Below are positions 1-12,428 of a stretch of DNA of 64,000 nucleotides, piece after piece (position 1 is the first letter of the stretch; each line of letters opens with the position of its first letter). Source of the stretch: Amaurobius ferox. Its lineage: Eukaryota; Arthropoda; Arachnida; Araneae; Amaurobiidae. The translations under genes and the position numbers were made by a program. Under the pieces are notes generated by a model. The model was not told the DNA's origin. It saw nothing but the letters and a program-made list of their open reading frames with translations, and did not search any database. The stretch spans positions 112,944,127 through 113,008,126 of the forward strand of contig OX578146.1 in NCBI GenBank assembly GCA_951213105.1, read 5' to 3'.

Positions 1-1240
1 CAGGGATTACCAATTAATTAAATTTAATTTTCATAAAGTCTTTGGTTTAAAAGATTAGGCGAGTAGAAACGCGGGTTAAAAAAAAGGGGCGCCCCTTTTC
101 TATTTATTCAAAAATAAATAAACAAATAAAAAGATACACTTGAAAATTGCATTGATTGGGAATTTCAGCAACAATAAAATTTTGCTGTGGTTTCCATGCT
201 TTGAATATAGTCAGATGCCATTTTTTTTAAAAGCGACAGGATTATCCATTAATTAAATTTAATTTTCATATACTGTGCGGTCTGTTTAATCTATAATTTC
301 ATTATTTATATAATCTATATAGATAATAATCTCTATAGATCTATATAATCTATATTTTATAATCTATATTCCATAATCTTAGTTATAATTTCATTCTGTT
401 TGATGTTTTGAATATTTGAGTTATTTTGCACTAACAAACTTTTTTATTGGTTCAAGTTAAGTAGACCAATCAGAGAACTGACCAACCAAGTTTTTGCGAT
501 CCTGTTGGCAAAGCAGGATTAAAAAAAAGCTTTGGATTGGTTGTAGAAAGAAGGGGAATCAACAATTCGAGGTCCGGGCTTTGACCGGAAATAGGTGGAC
601 AAGTGTGAGTTTTGTGCATTGAAATCTTCAATTTGGAACACGGATGGCTGAAGTGGTGTAACTGACTAAGAATTTCTGAAAACCTGAAATTTCTCCATAG
701 GGGTGATTTTATTCCCCATATCTGGCTCATATTAGAATAAGTCTCGTTATTGCATTGGATATAAATAATTACTGTTGTGTGAAAGTTAAAGAAATGTCCA
801 ATATACAGCCTCTATATCCTGACATTATTTATTTATTTTCTTTATTATTTATTTAATTATTTATTTTCTTTTCTTTATATTTTATACCTTCCATTTTATC
901 TCGTAGAGAGATCCAACTGTCCTCTTCCAAGGCCAATTTTAGGCATTTTATGAATTTAATAGTATCTCAGCTTCTAATTATGATACAGATTAGTTTTAAA
1001 GATTATATTCCCTAGTTTGAGCTAATAAAGGCCGCGTATTAGGATTGAATGTGCCTTGCGTACTTATTTGTGACGTATTACGCCCGCGTTGCGGACGATG
1101 CGCGTTGCCTGATACAGAATTATACACACTCGTGCAGCGGGTGAATACTTTTTTATTTATTTATTTGGGACATATTACGCCCGCATAACGTGTTTTCTTA
1201 TTTTCTGCTGTAAGAGGGACCATCTTCAAAGCGTTGTTTT
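1..1240. other. Unassigned AT-rich stretch with short repeats
   Basis: No gene recognised. A 30-bp-class direct repeat (ATTAATTAAATTTAATTTTC core) occurs near 12-33 and again near 247-268. A TCTATA-rich imperfect repeat fills about 288-372. A motif reading TTACGCCCGC recurs near 1077 and 1174, just downstream of the minus-strand Tc1-like remnant, and may belong to that element's end. Confidence 0.5.
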
Positions 1241-1248
1241 GATTTTCG

Positions 1249-2219
1249 AGATGATTTTTTGATTCGCTGCATGTTCCGGTATTAATTTAATGGATGGCTG
1301 CCCATTCTCTGTCAACCATTTGCCAAAATTCATCGTCTAAACTCGGCGGTGACAGCGCACGCAAGCGACATCCAATCACGTCCAGGCGTGTTCGATTGAT
1401 GAGAGATCAGGGGAGATTGGTTGCCAGGGAAGCACTTGGGTACCTTGCAAGGCATGTCGGCTCATACGTCCCGTGTCTGGTTGGACGTTATTCTGATAGT
1501 AAATGACATTGGGCACCCCTGAAAGAAGGGTAGTATCACTGGCCGCAGCACGCATCCACATATCGTTGGGCCGTCATAGTGCTGTCAATACGGACCAGAG
1601 GTGTCCTGTTATCATAGGCAATGGAGCTCCAAACCATGATGCAGCGTCGTCGCTTGGTGTGGCGTTCCACAGATGCGGCCGGATTGGATCTGCCTCCATT
1701 TCGGCGCCAGACTCATACACGGCGACTCTCGTTGCTAAAATAGAAGCTTTACTCATCTGAGAATACGACTCAGTGCCATTCCGCCGTCCACATAAATCTA
1801 TAGACACCATTGCAAACGGAGGTGTCTGTGCTGTTGGGTCAATGGCAGTCTTCTTAACGGGCGTCATGAGTGCAGGTTGTCGGCGGATAATGGTTCTGGT
1901 TGATATAGGAGCATCAAGGGTATCTTACACATGTTGCAAAATGGCGACAGAAGTGGTCTGAAGGGGCCGCTAACGCTTGCCGACGGATGCGTCGGTTCAC
2001 GCGTGCTGACGTCGCTCTGGCCTTACCGGCACCCCTCAAACGTGCCACATTTCTTTGGTCCAATCATCTTCGCCACAGTCGGTGCACCGTGGACGCGTGT
2101 AGGTGGCTGTCAGCTGAGATTTGACGTATGGACCAACCTGCCCCTCTGAGTCCGATTCCTATACCCCTCGTGAAATCGTATGTCTGCTGGAACTGCCTCG
2201 GTTGACAGCGGCGTGGCAT
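1249..2219 (-). pseudogene. Broken Tc1-like transposase
   Basis: This is a decayed DDE transposase of the Tc1 type, which cuts and pastes its own element at TA sites. Read on the minus strand from ATG at 2219 the protein opens with MPRRCQPRQFQQTYDF, the usual basic start and helix-turn-helix region of arthropod Tc1 proteins. The catalytic half follows in several frames. Near 1470-1500 the second-aspartate motif, normally QDNA, reads NNVQPDTGR, so the aspartate is lost. Near 1376-1410 the glutamate motif survives as SPDLSSIEHAW. Several frame changes and stops separate these pieces, so no full enzyme can be made. The intact family length is about 340 residues, which fits the 970-bp span. I could not define clean terminal inverted repeats. 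Assignment to Tc1 is firm; exact ends are approximate. Confidence 0.8.
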
Positions 2220-2529
2220 TCTCTGTTACTACCTGTTTCCTTGGAGACAAAAAAAAATTGCAAAAGGATTTCCCTGGCAGACAGAGCGGCGCGGCTATTA
2301 CCGATTCTGCAGGTTCCTTCCCTTATATCTCACTCAACGTGCGCGAGACAGCTGCGCATTTCGCATCATTTATATAACTCAGTGAGCTGCGTTTACCCTG
2401 CAATTTTACATATTTTTCTGCCCACTCCTTCTTGGTGTCTCCTTTTCACTGTCACGCATTTCATGGGATAATTTAAATATTTCCTAAAACTTTCGAAGCA
2501 ATTTGTCAATTTTAATGTTAAAGATGTTT

Positions 2530-2765
2530 GAAAAATTAGGTCCCATAGAGTTCAATGTATATCACTTTCAACTCGGATTCAATCCAAAACTTATTGGGTG
2601 ATATTATTCATTTACATTCCCATATGTTCCACAGACCGTCTCAACAACATACTAAAATTTCACTTTGATAAAGTCATTTCAACGGTAGTTATCTTACGGA
2701 CAGACAGACAGGCAAAATGAACAAAGTCATAAACACTTTCCACTATGTTGGGAAGTGTTATAAAT
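2530..2765. repeat. Possible relative of the hairpin-ended repeat families
   Basis: A short GACAGACAGACA tract at about 2700 is followed by a hairpin, AACACTTTCC then GGGAAGTGTT, at about 2730-2760. This order (microsatellite then hairpin end) matches families A-C described below, but the rest of the sequence does not align by eye. Weak. Confidence 0.25.
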
Positions 2766-2984
2766 GTATAGAAATTGTACGTATAATACAAATCAGTCAA
2801 ACGTATCCAATTCTTCCAGATTATCGAACTGCTGCCCCATTTAAATTTTTTGTAAATAATTCCTAAAAGGCTTTAAAAAATAAGTATGAACTGCAAACTT
2901 ATAAAAATATATTTCTTTCCATCTGATATAGATTAATGATACAAGAGAGCTTAAACAATTTGAAATTTGGCTACGAGAAAGCCG

Positions 2985-3530
2985 AGTGGAGTCTTACACT
3001 CGACTATATTATACCCATATTATTTTTCTCACATTAATCACAAATACTACTTCCGAACACACGGAAAACTTTCGGAACAAGTCAGATACATATTACCTTT
3101 CAAAGCACCATCATAATATTTCATGTGACCACACCTATTCAAAATGGGAAATTATAGAAGAAAAATTTGACAATATCGAAGTATTTATTCTTTAGCCAAG
3201 TATCTTAATTCTTCGTGATAAAAATTTTTCTGAAATCATTCATGTTATAACCAGCAAGTGGTCATAAATTTTCATGACGACGGGAAAGAACCGCTCTCTC
3301 ATTCGAAATGGAATTACGTTTGTTACGAATGGATAATATTCGTCATAACATCTCAAAAAGTCCTCGATTTGTGGGATTGAGAGTGTGGAAATGACGGTTG
3401 AAAGTCGGTGTGGTTTTGTTATTTACGCAATAAAACTCAAATGGCATTTATAGGAAGTTTCAGGGCATTTATATGAAATTTCATGGCATCTATAATATGA
3501 AGTTTCACGGCATTTATAGGAAGTTTTTGA
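2985..3530 (+). repeat. Dispersed repeat E, copy 1
   Basis: Aligns by eye with 8735-9160 and 13700-14140 over several hundred bases. Shared landmarks are AAATGGGAAATTAT followed by GAAGAAAA, then TTCTTCG(T/C)GATAAAA, a GTCATAAATTT-like motif, and TTGTTAT..ACGCAATAA near the end. No coding frame and no clear inverted ends; an unclassified interspersed repeat. Near 3440-3525 the motif GGCATTTATAGGAAGTTT recurs about four times in tandem, which the other copies lack. Confidence 0.6.
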
Positions 3531-3540
3531 ATAAATAATT

Positions 3541-4052
3541 CCGCCAAGGACTTTTCATGTCTCGTATATAATCAAATGCAGTTTCTTTATAAAGAGAAAT
3601 AGGATTGTAATTCTTCTAGTCATTTCCCTCGCAAGTTGCACCGTTTTCAATGACTGTGACACTAAATGTGTCACTATAAAAATTTTGGACAACCAACTTT
3701 CATCTTTGGCAGTGGAGGAATATCAAATTGTGCATTTGTAGTTTTTGAAAGGAAAAGTGGTATAAATTCCTTTGCAAGCTGCGATGGATTAAATAAAATG
3801 AAAATGGTTAGTATAGAAGTGCCTGATAATTTAGAAAAATCATTTTGAATGTTTCAATTAATCTTTTGCATTGACATCCCTAATTTGAATTTTAAAAATA
3901 TCAGATTTTTATCCTTGATCTGGGAGCTAAAACGAATGGTATCTAAACAGAAATTTTAGTTAGAGTGTAAGTATTCGATAATTAACAAAATGGTTTTGAT
4001 TTTTTTTATTATTATTATTCTTTTCCGCAGATAACCCCAATTCGAATTTTTT
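3541..4052. other. No recognised feature
   Basis: AT-rich sequence with short chance frames only. It ends in a T-tract that forms the left junction of the next element. Confidence 0.5.
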
Positions 4053-4794
4053 ACTTTCCCTGCAATATGTAGTAATGTATAGGGAAAGTATTGGAATCAT
4101 GTCGAAAATCGCAATTCGAGTTTTCGACAGATCTACACGTTTCGAGACCTCTAGAATACGAAAAAAACTATTTTTAGCGTGACGTCTGTGTGTGTGTGTG
4201 TGTCTGTCTGTGTATCCGCTCTAACTAAAAAACTAATGGACCGAATTTCATAAAATTTGATAGGTAAGTCACTTGTGAGTGAATCTATCTGGTGCTGATT
4301 AGTTTTGGGTACGATTCGAGATAAAAGAACTCGCTTTTTTTTGCGAAATGGCCCGCAAAGGCTTGTATCCACTCTAGCTAAAAAACTAATGGACCGAATT
4401 TCACAAAATTCGGTAGATAAGTCACTTGTGGGTAATCCTGGTGCTGATTAGATTTTGGTACGATTCGGAAAGAAATAACCTGCCTTTTTTTACAAAATGG
4501 CCAGCAAAAATTGCCGAAATCTAAAACTACGTATGCTCAAATATATCCATTACATGCTTCTTGTTTAATACGTAATTTTTAACGAAGAAAAAAATAAGAC
4601 CAACCCCATTACACTAAGACTAGCCGTTCTTGAGATACAATTAGATTTTTCGTATTTTCTCTGCGCCAACTTTGAAAATAAGTTCAGTTATCAAATGAGA
4701 ATGAAAATTGAATTTAAAGTGAATTAAATGTTATTAAAATAAAGGGAACGTGGATATAAGTCTGCAGGAAAGGTCATGTGCTGCCCAGATCAGA
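4053..4794 (+). mobile_element. Family A hairpin-ended element, copy 1
   Basis: Non-autonomous element with no coding capacity. The left end is a hairpin beginning ACTTTCCCTGCA and closing with AGGGAAAGT (4053-4089). Next come CGAGTTTTCGAC, ACGTTTCGAGACCTCTAGAA, a short GT/CTGT microsatellite at about 4187-4212, and two internal direct copies of a ~140-bp segment that starts with an ACTAATGGACCGAATTTCA motif (about 4230 and 4385). The right end carries CTGCAGGAAAGG, CATGTGCTGCC and CAGATCAGA, then TTTTT. The element lies between T-tracts. Closest relatives are at 11635-12423 and 12429-13186. Confidence 0.75.
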
Positions 4795-5565
4795 TTTTTA
4801 AATTTAAAATTTTTTCCCTAGTTTCAAAGCTGAGACTGATTGAATGACACCATAAACAAGGTTATTAGCAATAGTGAAAGTGCCCGAAAATTTTGATATA
4901 TCGCAGATAATTACTATATGTGAAGCAACATGCCTAAAGTTATGCATAAGATTCATACTAGGTTACCTGCCTGCTGTTCTGGTGAGCAAAAATATCAGTG
5001 AACACTCAGAAGAAACATTTCTCCCAATCAATAATAATTATCAATATACGATCTCTAAGAAAACGCAAAACAAGGTGTCAAATAATGTAATTATTTTACG
5101 ACACTTCAGGTTCCCGCTAACATAACGCACTTGTCCTACAGCCAGTAAAACTCGCTATATTTTGAATCAAGCACATTATTTACAATTCTCTCAAAGTGAC
5201 AGAGATTTTAAAAAGAGTTAAATTGCATTTTCAGAGATGTTAAATTGTCGACAATTTCCAAAGATATCTCTGTGTTGGAAATATTTCGTCAAATTTGTCA
5301 TCAATGTCATTTGTCATCATGTGGGATAAATTGACAGAAATAAGGGATTTTTCTCATATAATATGCAGCCAACATTGAAACTGAACACTATAATTCAAAC
5401 AGTTGGAATGCGAGTAATTCGAAAATTAAGTTTCAGATAGAATTATTTTCTATAGGAATTATTTTCTAAAGCTATCGGAAAAATATACTAACAGCATCCC
5501 TATACGGGTAAATGTTAGTTTAAATTAGACTACGGAGGTTGAAGTATTAAAATAGTTTGCATTAA
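4795..5565. other. No recognised feature
   Basis: AT-rich DNA with no gene or repeat recognised. It ends at the TTAA target site at 5562-5565. Confidence 0.5.
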
Positions 5566-6423
5566 GGGGACCGTGGACGTTGAAATTTTTTCATTTATTT
5601 ATTGACTTAGAAACGTGAAAATTTGTATAAATATTCCTCTTAACATTACTATATACAATATCATTATTATTTTTTTTAATTTTGTTATAATTTTGTATTT
5701 TTTTCTAATTTAATTTTTTTTAACGAAAATTTGAAAATGTTCCTTGCTTGCCATTTGTTCACATTTTTGATTAATTTTACATTATGATCACTCAAACACA
5801 TTATGAACAAATTCGGGTATTCATTTTTAAATCCCTTAGAAAGTTAATTTTTTAAAAATATTTTTCTGCATTAAAACTTAATTTTCATCATTTAATTAGG
5901 TTCTTATTCACTTTTAATTACCCTAATAAAGTCCAATTATAAAATGCATTCCCAGTTTTATTAAAACGTGTAAGAGATGTGTGTCTTCTTGCCAAATTTC
6001 ATGCATCTCAGACAAAAATTAGGACGCATGGAGCATTTTAAAAATGTAAAACCTTTGAAAATTCCGTTTCGAAAAAAAAAAATGCATTCAACCTTTTGCT
6101 TACGGGTGGGACAACGTCCATCCCAAACGAAGAACCTCCCCAAAAGACAGGTATTTGACATACCCTAACCCAAACAGTTCGATCCCCCTTTGCAGACATT
6201 GGCGTCCATGGAAATCGCCGACGGAAACATTGCACCTGCTGGCAGGTGCAAGGGGGATCGGACTGTTTGGGATAGGGTATGTCAAATACCTGTCTTTTGG
6301 AGAGGTTTTTCGTTTGAGATGGACGCTGTCCCACCCGTAAGCAAATGTTAAATGTGCAAAATAATGTTATATATTAAAACTTTTTTTAGTCGATTTTTGT
6401 TCATTTCAACGTCCACGGTCCCC
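5566..6423. mobile_element. TTAA-flanked piggyBac-type non-autonomous element
   Basis: The two ends are inverted repeats beginning GGGGACCGTGGACGTTGAAA, and each is flanked by TTAA (5562-5565 and 6424-6427). TTAA duplication with GGG/CCC-leading ends is the signature of the piggyBac superfamily. The 858-bp body has no transposase. Its centre is occupied by a second foldback element (6092-6347). Superfamily call is inference from target site and end bases. Confidence 0.75.
6092..6347. mobile_element. Nested foldback piggyBac-type MITE
   Basis: Two arms of about 100 bp (about 6093-6196 and 6246-6347) are inverted copies at roughly 85-90 percent identity, starting from TTTTGCTTACGGGTGGGACA. The flanks are TCAA at 6088-6091 and TTAA at 6348-6351, so a TTAA duplication with one change is likely. 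The same outer 29 bases occur at 19521 directly after a TTAA. The mirrored open frames found here on both strands are a by-product of the palindrome, not genes. Confidence 0.65.
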
Positions 6424-6958
6424 TTAAAATAAATCTATCAAATGCATGCAGTTAATTTATCAACATGACTGAACTATTAACAGTTTGTAAAAATATTCAT
6501 TTTGAAGAAATATGAAAAGCTTTTTAGGCAATAAAGAATTAAGAATGAGTATTTTATAAAAAACATTTAACAACAACAAAAAAAAATAATGAAAGTGATT
6601 TATTCGAATTCTGATTATGTACAATGTGATTAGTATTGGAATGTGGTAATCAACCTGGGTGGGTGGGGGGGTGTCCCTACCGCCCACTAGTTGCCTATTC
6701 AAGATTTCATGGTAGGCGATATGGGTTTTGTTTGAATATTTCCAAAAGAGTGGACCTCCTCAAGGATCTCATTAATAATTAATTAAAGGTGATTTCAATA
6801 GACTTTGTACTTTTACAGTTTTTATATTTAATTTTCTTTTTCTTCAATTTAAGCAGCTTCCACGCTAATACTAGGCGCTATATCGATGGAGATGCAGAAA
6901 TGCAACATCAAATTAAATTTTCTGTGTATTATAAACACATGCAAAGTATAAATAAAAA
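6424..6958. other. No recognised feature
   Basis: AT-rich sequence. A G-rich patch at about 6655-6672 is the only local oddity. It ends in an A-run at the junction with the family B element. Confidence 0.45.
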
Positions 6959-7998
<1,040 letters not shown>

Positions 7999-8222
7999 AA
8001 AAAGATAAATTTAACTACATATTTTTACTCTACTCAAATATTACAGTACGTTGCAGTTGTGCTAAATTAAGTTACTGCGGAATCGGTGGGCGGTTAGAAA
8101 ATTTTACTCCCAACAGAGATACAAAAGTGGGCGGTAGGTATGAAAAGGTTGACTACCCCTGGTCTAGACAATAAGGAATACAAATCTATGTTCAAGTTTA
8201 ATTTTTGCACACCAAATACTTT

Positions 8223-8282
8223 TTTTCGGCCACTCATTCTGTTGCTCGTACCCTAGGGTGAGTCGGGGGACCTGGGTCTTCA
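8223..8282 (+). mobile_element. SINE-tail mini-insertion with target duplication
   Basis: A 60-bp insert that contains only the tail of the local tRNA-derived SINE family (CGGCCACTC ... CCTAGGGTGAGTCGGG ... CCTGGGTCTTCA). It is flanked by the direct repeat ACACCAAATACTTT at 8209-8222 and 8283-8296, so it arrived by retroposition. A near-identical mini-insert with its own target duplication is at 56579-56634. Confidence 0.75.
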
Positions 8283-8734
8283 ACACCAAATACTTTATGC
8301 TAACCATTATTCACATACGTTACTTTTGAATATTAATAATATAAACACCTTGATTTATCTGTCTTAACTATCTCTGGGTAAAGCTGGTACAAAATGTTGC
8401 CAATGTTCAATCACGGATAAACATTTCATGAACCCTGGAGCTTTACGAGCGTATGCCATCAGATACTAAAAGTGAGTTCATGATGTGGGCTGCCCGTTCC
8501 CTACATAATGTAACGACTATACTTCTTTCACAGCAAAAGAATGCGAAGAAACCATGGAGCTTTATGAGCGTATAACATCAAATATTGAGAATGAAACCAT
8601 CGTGTTCTTCTATTTCTTATTTTATAAATTCTTACTTGAGATACACGACTCAACTCAGTAAACAGACTGAACAAACGTAGGAAACTTTTTTTAGTGTTAT
8701 TTGTTTATCACTTACAGAGTAGAATGCCCGCGGG

Positions 8735-9160
8735 TCTCACTAGTAACCAAATACTAAACTAACATTCGAAACCACATTTCAGACGTACCATCTTCAAAGG
8801 TGCCAATTCAAAATTTCTTCGGGATCAAAACCATTCGAAATGAGAAATTATCGGAAGAAAATATAGATGTCTAGGCGAGGCTTAAATTCTTTGCGATAAA
8901 ATATTTGTTGAAATCTTTTAAGCTATAACACGAGAAGGGGGGGGGGGGTCATAAATTTAAAGGAAGATATGAAGTAGGCATTGTTCTCATTCGATATGTT
9001 ATTGCTTTTCTTGGTCATGGACAAATATTCATCATAATATCTATGAAGTCTCCGGTCTGTGATATTTGCAGTAGGAATGCCGGTTTAAACTGGATTAATT
9101 TTGTTATTCATGCAATAACACTAGGAAAATAGCATTTATAAGGAAATTCAGAATAAATAA
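8735..9160 (+). repeat. Dispersed repeat E, copy 2
   Basis: Aligns with 2985-3530 and 13700-14140: ACATTCGAAACCACATTTCAGACG, the GAAATTATCGGAAGAAAATATA landmark split over two lines, TTCTTTGCGATAAAA and the terminal GTTATTCATGCAATAAC region. A run of eleven or so G bases at about 8938-8949 interrupts it where the other copies read a shorter purine run. Confidence 0.6.
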
Positions 9161-10651
9161 AACTAATATTTTGTTTTTTTTCGAATACCTGTTATAACAA
9201 ACTTCATAGAACCGCTTAAATTTGTTCGTTACAATAAAATTTCGCACTAACAGAATTTTCCTTTTCATCAAAATAATTCACATTACAAATACTTTAGAAA
9301 ATTTGAAACTCAAAGTCCTATACACTTATTAGATAAAAATGAGCAAAATTAATAATTGGATATTGAAATTCTTATTATGAATATTTTTATAACTACTGAA
9401 GAGTATTAAAAATAATGCAGTTTTTGCCGAGGATTAGTCTTAATTTTGCGATATATCAGTATTCGTTATCAGTAGTCGCGCTTATTATGTGCTCATCAGT
9501 ATGCATTAACCGCTATTTGCAGTAATTTTGAAGCAAACTGCAATTTTTCTTTGTTTCCATTGCAGTTAGCGATTATTCCATTTCGATGAACAAGTGCTAA
9601 ATCGGCCCATGGATGTTATCTACAATGGAAAATGCCTTTTCTAGCGGGTTCTCGTGATTTTGAATAGTATGATTAATTCGCATTTGCTCTGCTGAACAAA
9701 ATTAATCTTAAATATGGAAAGTACGGGCACTATGATTATTCTGAAATAAAAACAATTCGTTAATAACACAATAAGTTGATCAAAAGTCTCAACTTGTTTT
9801 AATTGCTAAAAACAATCTTTGGGATAGAGAGAGAGAACAACAGTTTCAGAAAGTGTGACAAACGCTTTAGAACCAAATGCTACATCAGTAGTGCTCGTGC
9901 TATTCTCGTTGATCACTTTCTACCAGTCAATCGCTATCGCTTGTCAAGACGATTTTCGATGATTTGGGGTAGGGATGAGGAGTTTTGCATTGTTTTTTAC
10001 GGAAACGAAAATTAAATTTTACCTTAAAACTCTCATTAAGTAAACGAGTGAGGTTAAATAAATTTATATTTTGATTAACTTTTCATTTTAGGTATTGTAG
10101 TTCACAGAAAGATAAAATATGGTTCAGTGATTGCTATCCGATTTGCTTTGAGAGGGAGAGCTTAGCTCGAAATCTTCAACTTACGAGTTGTCCCAGATAT
10201 TTGGAAACATGACATTATGTGAGTAGAATAAGATGTTAGGCGATTTGACTTGGGAGGAGTTCTTTGTCATCAAAGTTTCAACTTCTGGTATGTGTCAATA
10301 TTTGTAAACTTGGCATTATTTGAGCAGAACAGATTTGGACTTTAGAATTAAATAATTGCTTTTTCTTCTGTACAAAAAGGTATGATAATTACGTTTAAGA
10401 TATTTAAAATAACTGCCTCGAAAGTTTTTCGAGACAAATATGGAAAGAAATGCAGTCACTAGCGACTATTAAGACACTAAGAACAGAGGAGACAGACGTC
10501 ACCCTCCAAAGTACTAACCGCGCTCCGAGCTATTTAGGTTTTGAGCAAGTAGAAAAAGCTGTTAACAAAATGGAGTGACCGTATATGCATTTATTTCATG
10601 AGAAAAGTGTCAGATATTTAAAGCAGAATTTTAAATTTTCTACGAAATTTC
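9161..10651. other. Unassigned AT-rich stretch
   Basis: About 1.5 kb without a recognised gene or repeat. Short frames such as the one at 9803-10015 show no family motif and look like chance. Confidence 0.5.
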
Positions 10652-10665
10652 ACATCTTCTATCAG

Positions 10666-10951
10666 GGGTGCGGTAGCCCAGTGGTTAGCGTGCAGGAATT
10701 GCACTCGGTAGGCCCGGGTTCGATTCCAGCCACTGCCAAAAAACTGCCGCCGTGTTCACGCGGAGTACGATCACGTTAAACATGTGGGTCCGTAAGTCCT
10801 TCCGAGAGGTTGGTGGTAGGGGAAGGAGGGTACGGTCCCTGTGGATGCCTCCCCCACTGGATTCCGGTCTAAATTGGGTGGCACTTCCCGGCCGTCCAAG
10901 CAGTTGTCTTACACCTTTCTGGTAGGTCGGACGGTCTGGGTCTCAACAACA
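10666..10951 (+). mobile_element. tRNA-derived SINE, copy 1 of a tandem pair
   Basis: Non-coding retroposon of about 286 bp moved by LINE enzymes. The 5' part is tRNA-like, with an RNA polymerase III A box (TAGCCCAGTGG, 10674-10684) and B box (GGTTCGATTCC, 10717-10727). A unique body follows (TTCACGCGGAGTACGA, GTCCTTCCGAGAGGTTGGTG, CCCCCACTGGATTCCGG) and the tail ends GGACGGTCTGGGTCTC then CAACAACAAC. It is bounded by the direct repeat ACATCTTCTATCAG at 10652-10665 and 10952-10965. Confidence 0.9.
10674..10727 (+). promoter_or_regulatory. Pol III internal promoter (A and B boxes) of the SINE
   Basis: TAGCCCAGTGG (A box) and GGTTCGATTCC (B box) are about 33 bp apart, the normal tRNA-type spacing. 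In the second copy the B box reads GGTTAGATTTT (near 11018-11028), so that copy has probably lost its promoter. Confidence 0.8.
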
Positions 10952-10965
10952 ACATCTTCTATCAG

Positions 10966-11246
10966 GGGCGCGGTAGCCCAGTGGTTAGCGTGCAGGAATT
11001 GCACTCGGTAGGCTCGGGTTAGATTTTCTCCGCTGCCAAAACTGCTGCCGTGTTCACGCGGAGTACGACCACGTTAAACATGTAGGTCCGTAAGTTAGTC
11101 CTTCCGAGAGGTTGGTGGTAGGGTAGTACGGTCCTGTGGACGCCTTCCCCACTGGGTTCCGGTCTAAATTGAGTGGCACTTCCCGGCCTTCCAAACAGTT
11201 ACCTTACTCCTTTCTGGTAGGTCGGACGGTCTGGGTCTCAACAACA
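10966..11246 (+). mobile_element. tRNA-derived SINE, copy 2 of the tandem pair
   Basis: A second full-length copy, diverged from the first (damaged B box, small indels in the body). It is bounded by ACATCTTCTATCAG at 10952-10965 and 11247-11260, so the same 14-bp target occurs three times around two elements. Confidence 0.9.
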
Positions 11247-11260
11247 ACATCTTCTATCAG

Positions 11261-11634
11261 TGCGGCATTGCAAGTTAAAGAAACTTTAAAATTATTATTA
11301 ATCCAAAGATTTGGTATAGATTGGTTTGTATTGCACTCGGTGGGAGAATCTTAGTTTTTAGATGTTTTTAGCTTTTAGTGGGATGTATTATTTGGCAAGG
11401 TATTATGGGATTTATTCGGACTGGTTTATATAATGATGATTTTTGTTGGGTCTGGCCTCTATTTTGGGTGATTTAAGAACAATGTATTTTTATAAATTGT
11501 TTATTAAGGAAACTAACTAGCTATGTTTATTGGGTCCGTGTATTTCCCGCGGAGTGTTTTATTTCGGTATATTTTAATGAGTGTAGGAATCTCTTTGGTT
11601 GGTTGTACCCTGTTTTTGTTGGGCTAGCATTTTT
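11261..11634. other. GT-rich block, left part
   Basis: From about 11300 the plus strand becomes strikingly rich in T and G and poor in C, unlike the flanks. The block is broken at 11634 by two family A elements and resumes at 13187. I do not recognise a gene. Strand-biased T/G-rich DNA with short hydrophobic frames is what a spider mitochondrial fragment would look like, but I cannot align it to a named mitochondrial gene from memory. Confidence 0.4.
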
Positions 11635-11775
11635 ACTTTCCCTGCAATACATGGTAATGTATAGGGAAAGTATTGGAATCATGCCGAAAATCACAACTCG
11701 AGTTTTCGACGGATCTACACGTTTCGAGACCTCTAGAATACGAAAAAACCATTTTTAGCGTGACGTCTGTGCGTG

Positions 11776-11810
<35 letters not shown>

Positions 11811-12423
11811 GTGTCTGTGTGTCTGTCTGTCTGTGCAGATTTTGTATCCACTGTAACTAAAAAACTAATGGACCGAATTTCACAAAATTTGGTAGGTAAG
11901 TCACTTGTGGGCGGGGCTGGTCCTGATTAGTTTTGGGTACCATTCGGAATAAAAGAACCCGCCTTTTTTTGCGAAATGGCCCGCAAAAGCTTGTATCCAC
12001 TCTAACTGAAAAACTAATGGACCGAATTTCACAAAATTCGGTAGATGAGTCACCAGAGGGTTATCCTGGTGCTGATTAGATTTTGGTACGATTCGGAAAA
12101 AAATGACCTGCCTTTTTTTGCAAAATGGCCCGCAAAAATCGTCCAAATCTAAACTAAAGGACTGGGTGTACTCAAATATATCCATTAAATGCTGATTTAA
12201 TACGTAATTTTTAGCGACGAAAAGAATTTGACCAACTCCATTACACTAGGACTAGCCGTTCTCGAGATATTTTAGTTTGTCGTACTTTCCCTACGCCACC
12301 TTTGAAAATAAGCCCGGTTACCGAATGAGAACGAAAATTGAATAAAAGTGAAATAAATTTAATTAAAATAAAGAGAACGTGGATATAAGTCTGCAGGGAA
12401 AGTCATGTGCTGCCCACATCAGA
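11635..12423 (+). mobile_element. Family A element, first of a head-to-tail pair
   Basis: Starts with hairpin ACTTTCCCTGCA ... AGGGAAAGT (11635-11671) after TTTTT and ends CTGCAGGGAAAGTCATGTG, then CCACATCAGA at 12423. The CTGT microsatellite is at 11765-11835. It has two internal copies of the ACTAATGGACCGAATTTCAC segment (about 11866 and 12014). After the end come exactly five T bases and then the next family A element begins. Confidence 0.85.
11765..11835. repeat. (CTGT)n microsatellite inside family A
   Basis: Tetranucleotide CTGT repeats with GTGT interruptions, at the same internal place as the GT tract in other family A and B copies. Confidence 0.85.
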
Positions 12424-12428
12424 TTTTT

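Noticed and set aside
5961..6340. Overlapping open frames on both strands with similar proteins
   Set aside because: The frames mirror each other because the DNA is a foldback palindrome; no family motif is present.
10666..10740. A tRNA gene
   Set aside because: Good A and B boxes are present, but the sequence continues into a shared 200-bp body and tail with target duplications, so it is a SINE head. The same applies at 16600-16686 and 19755-19830.
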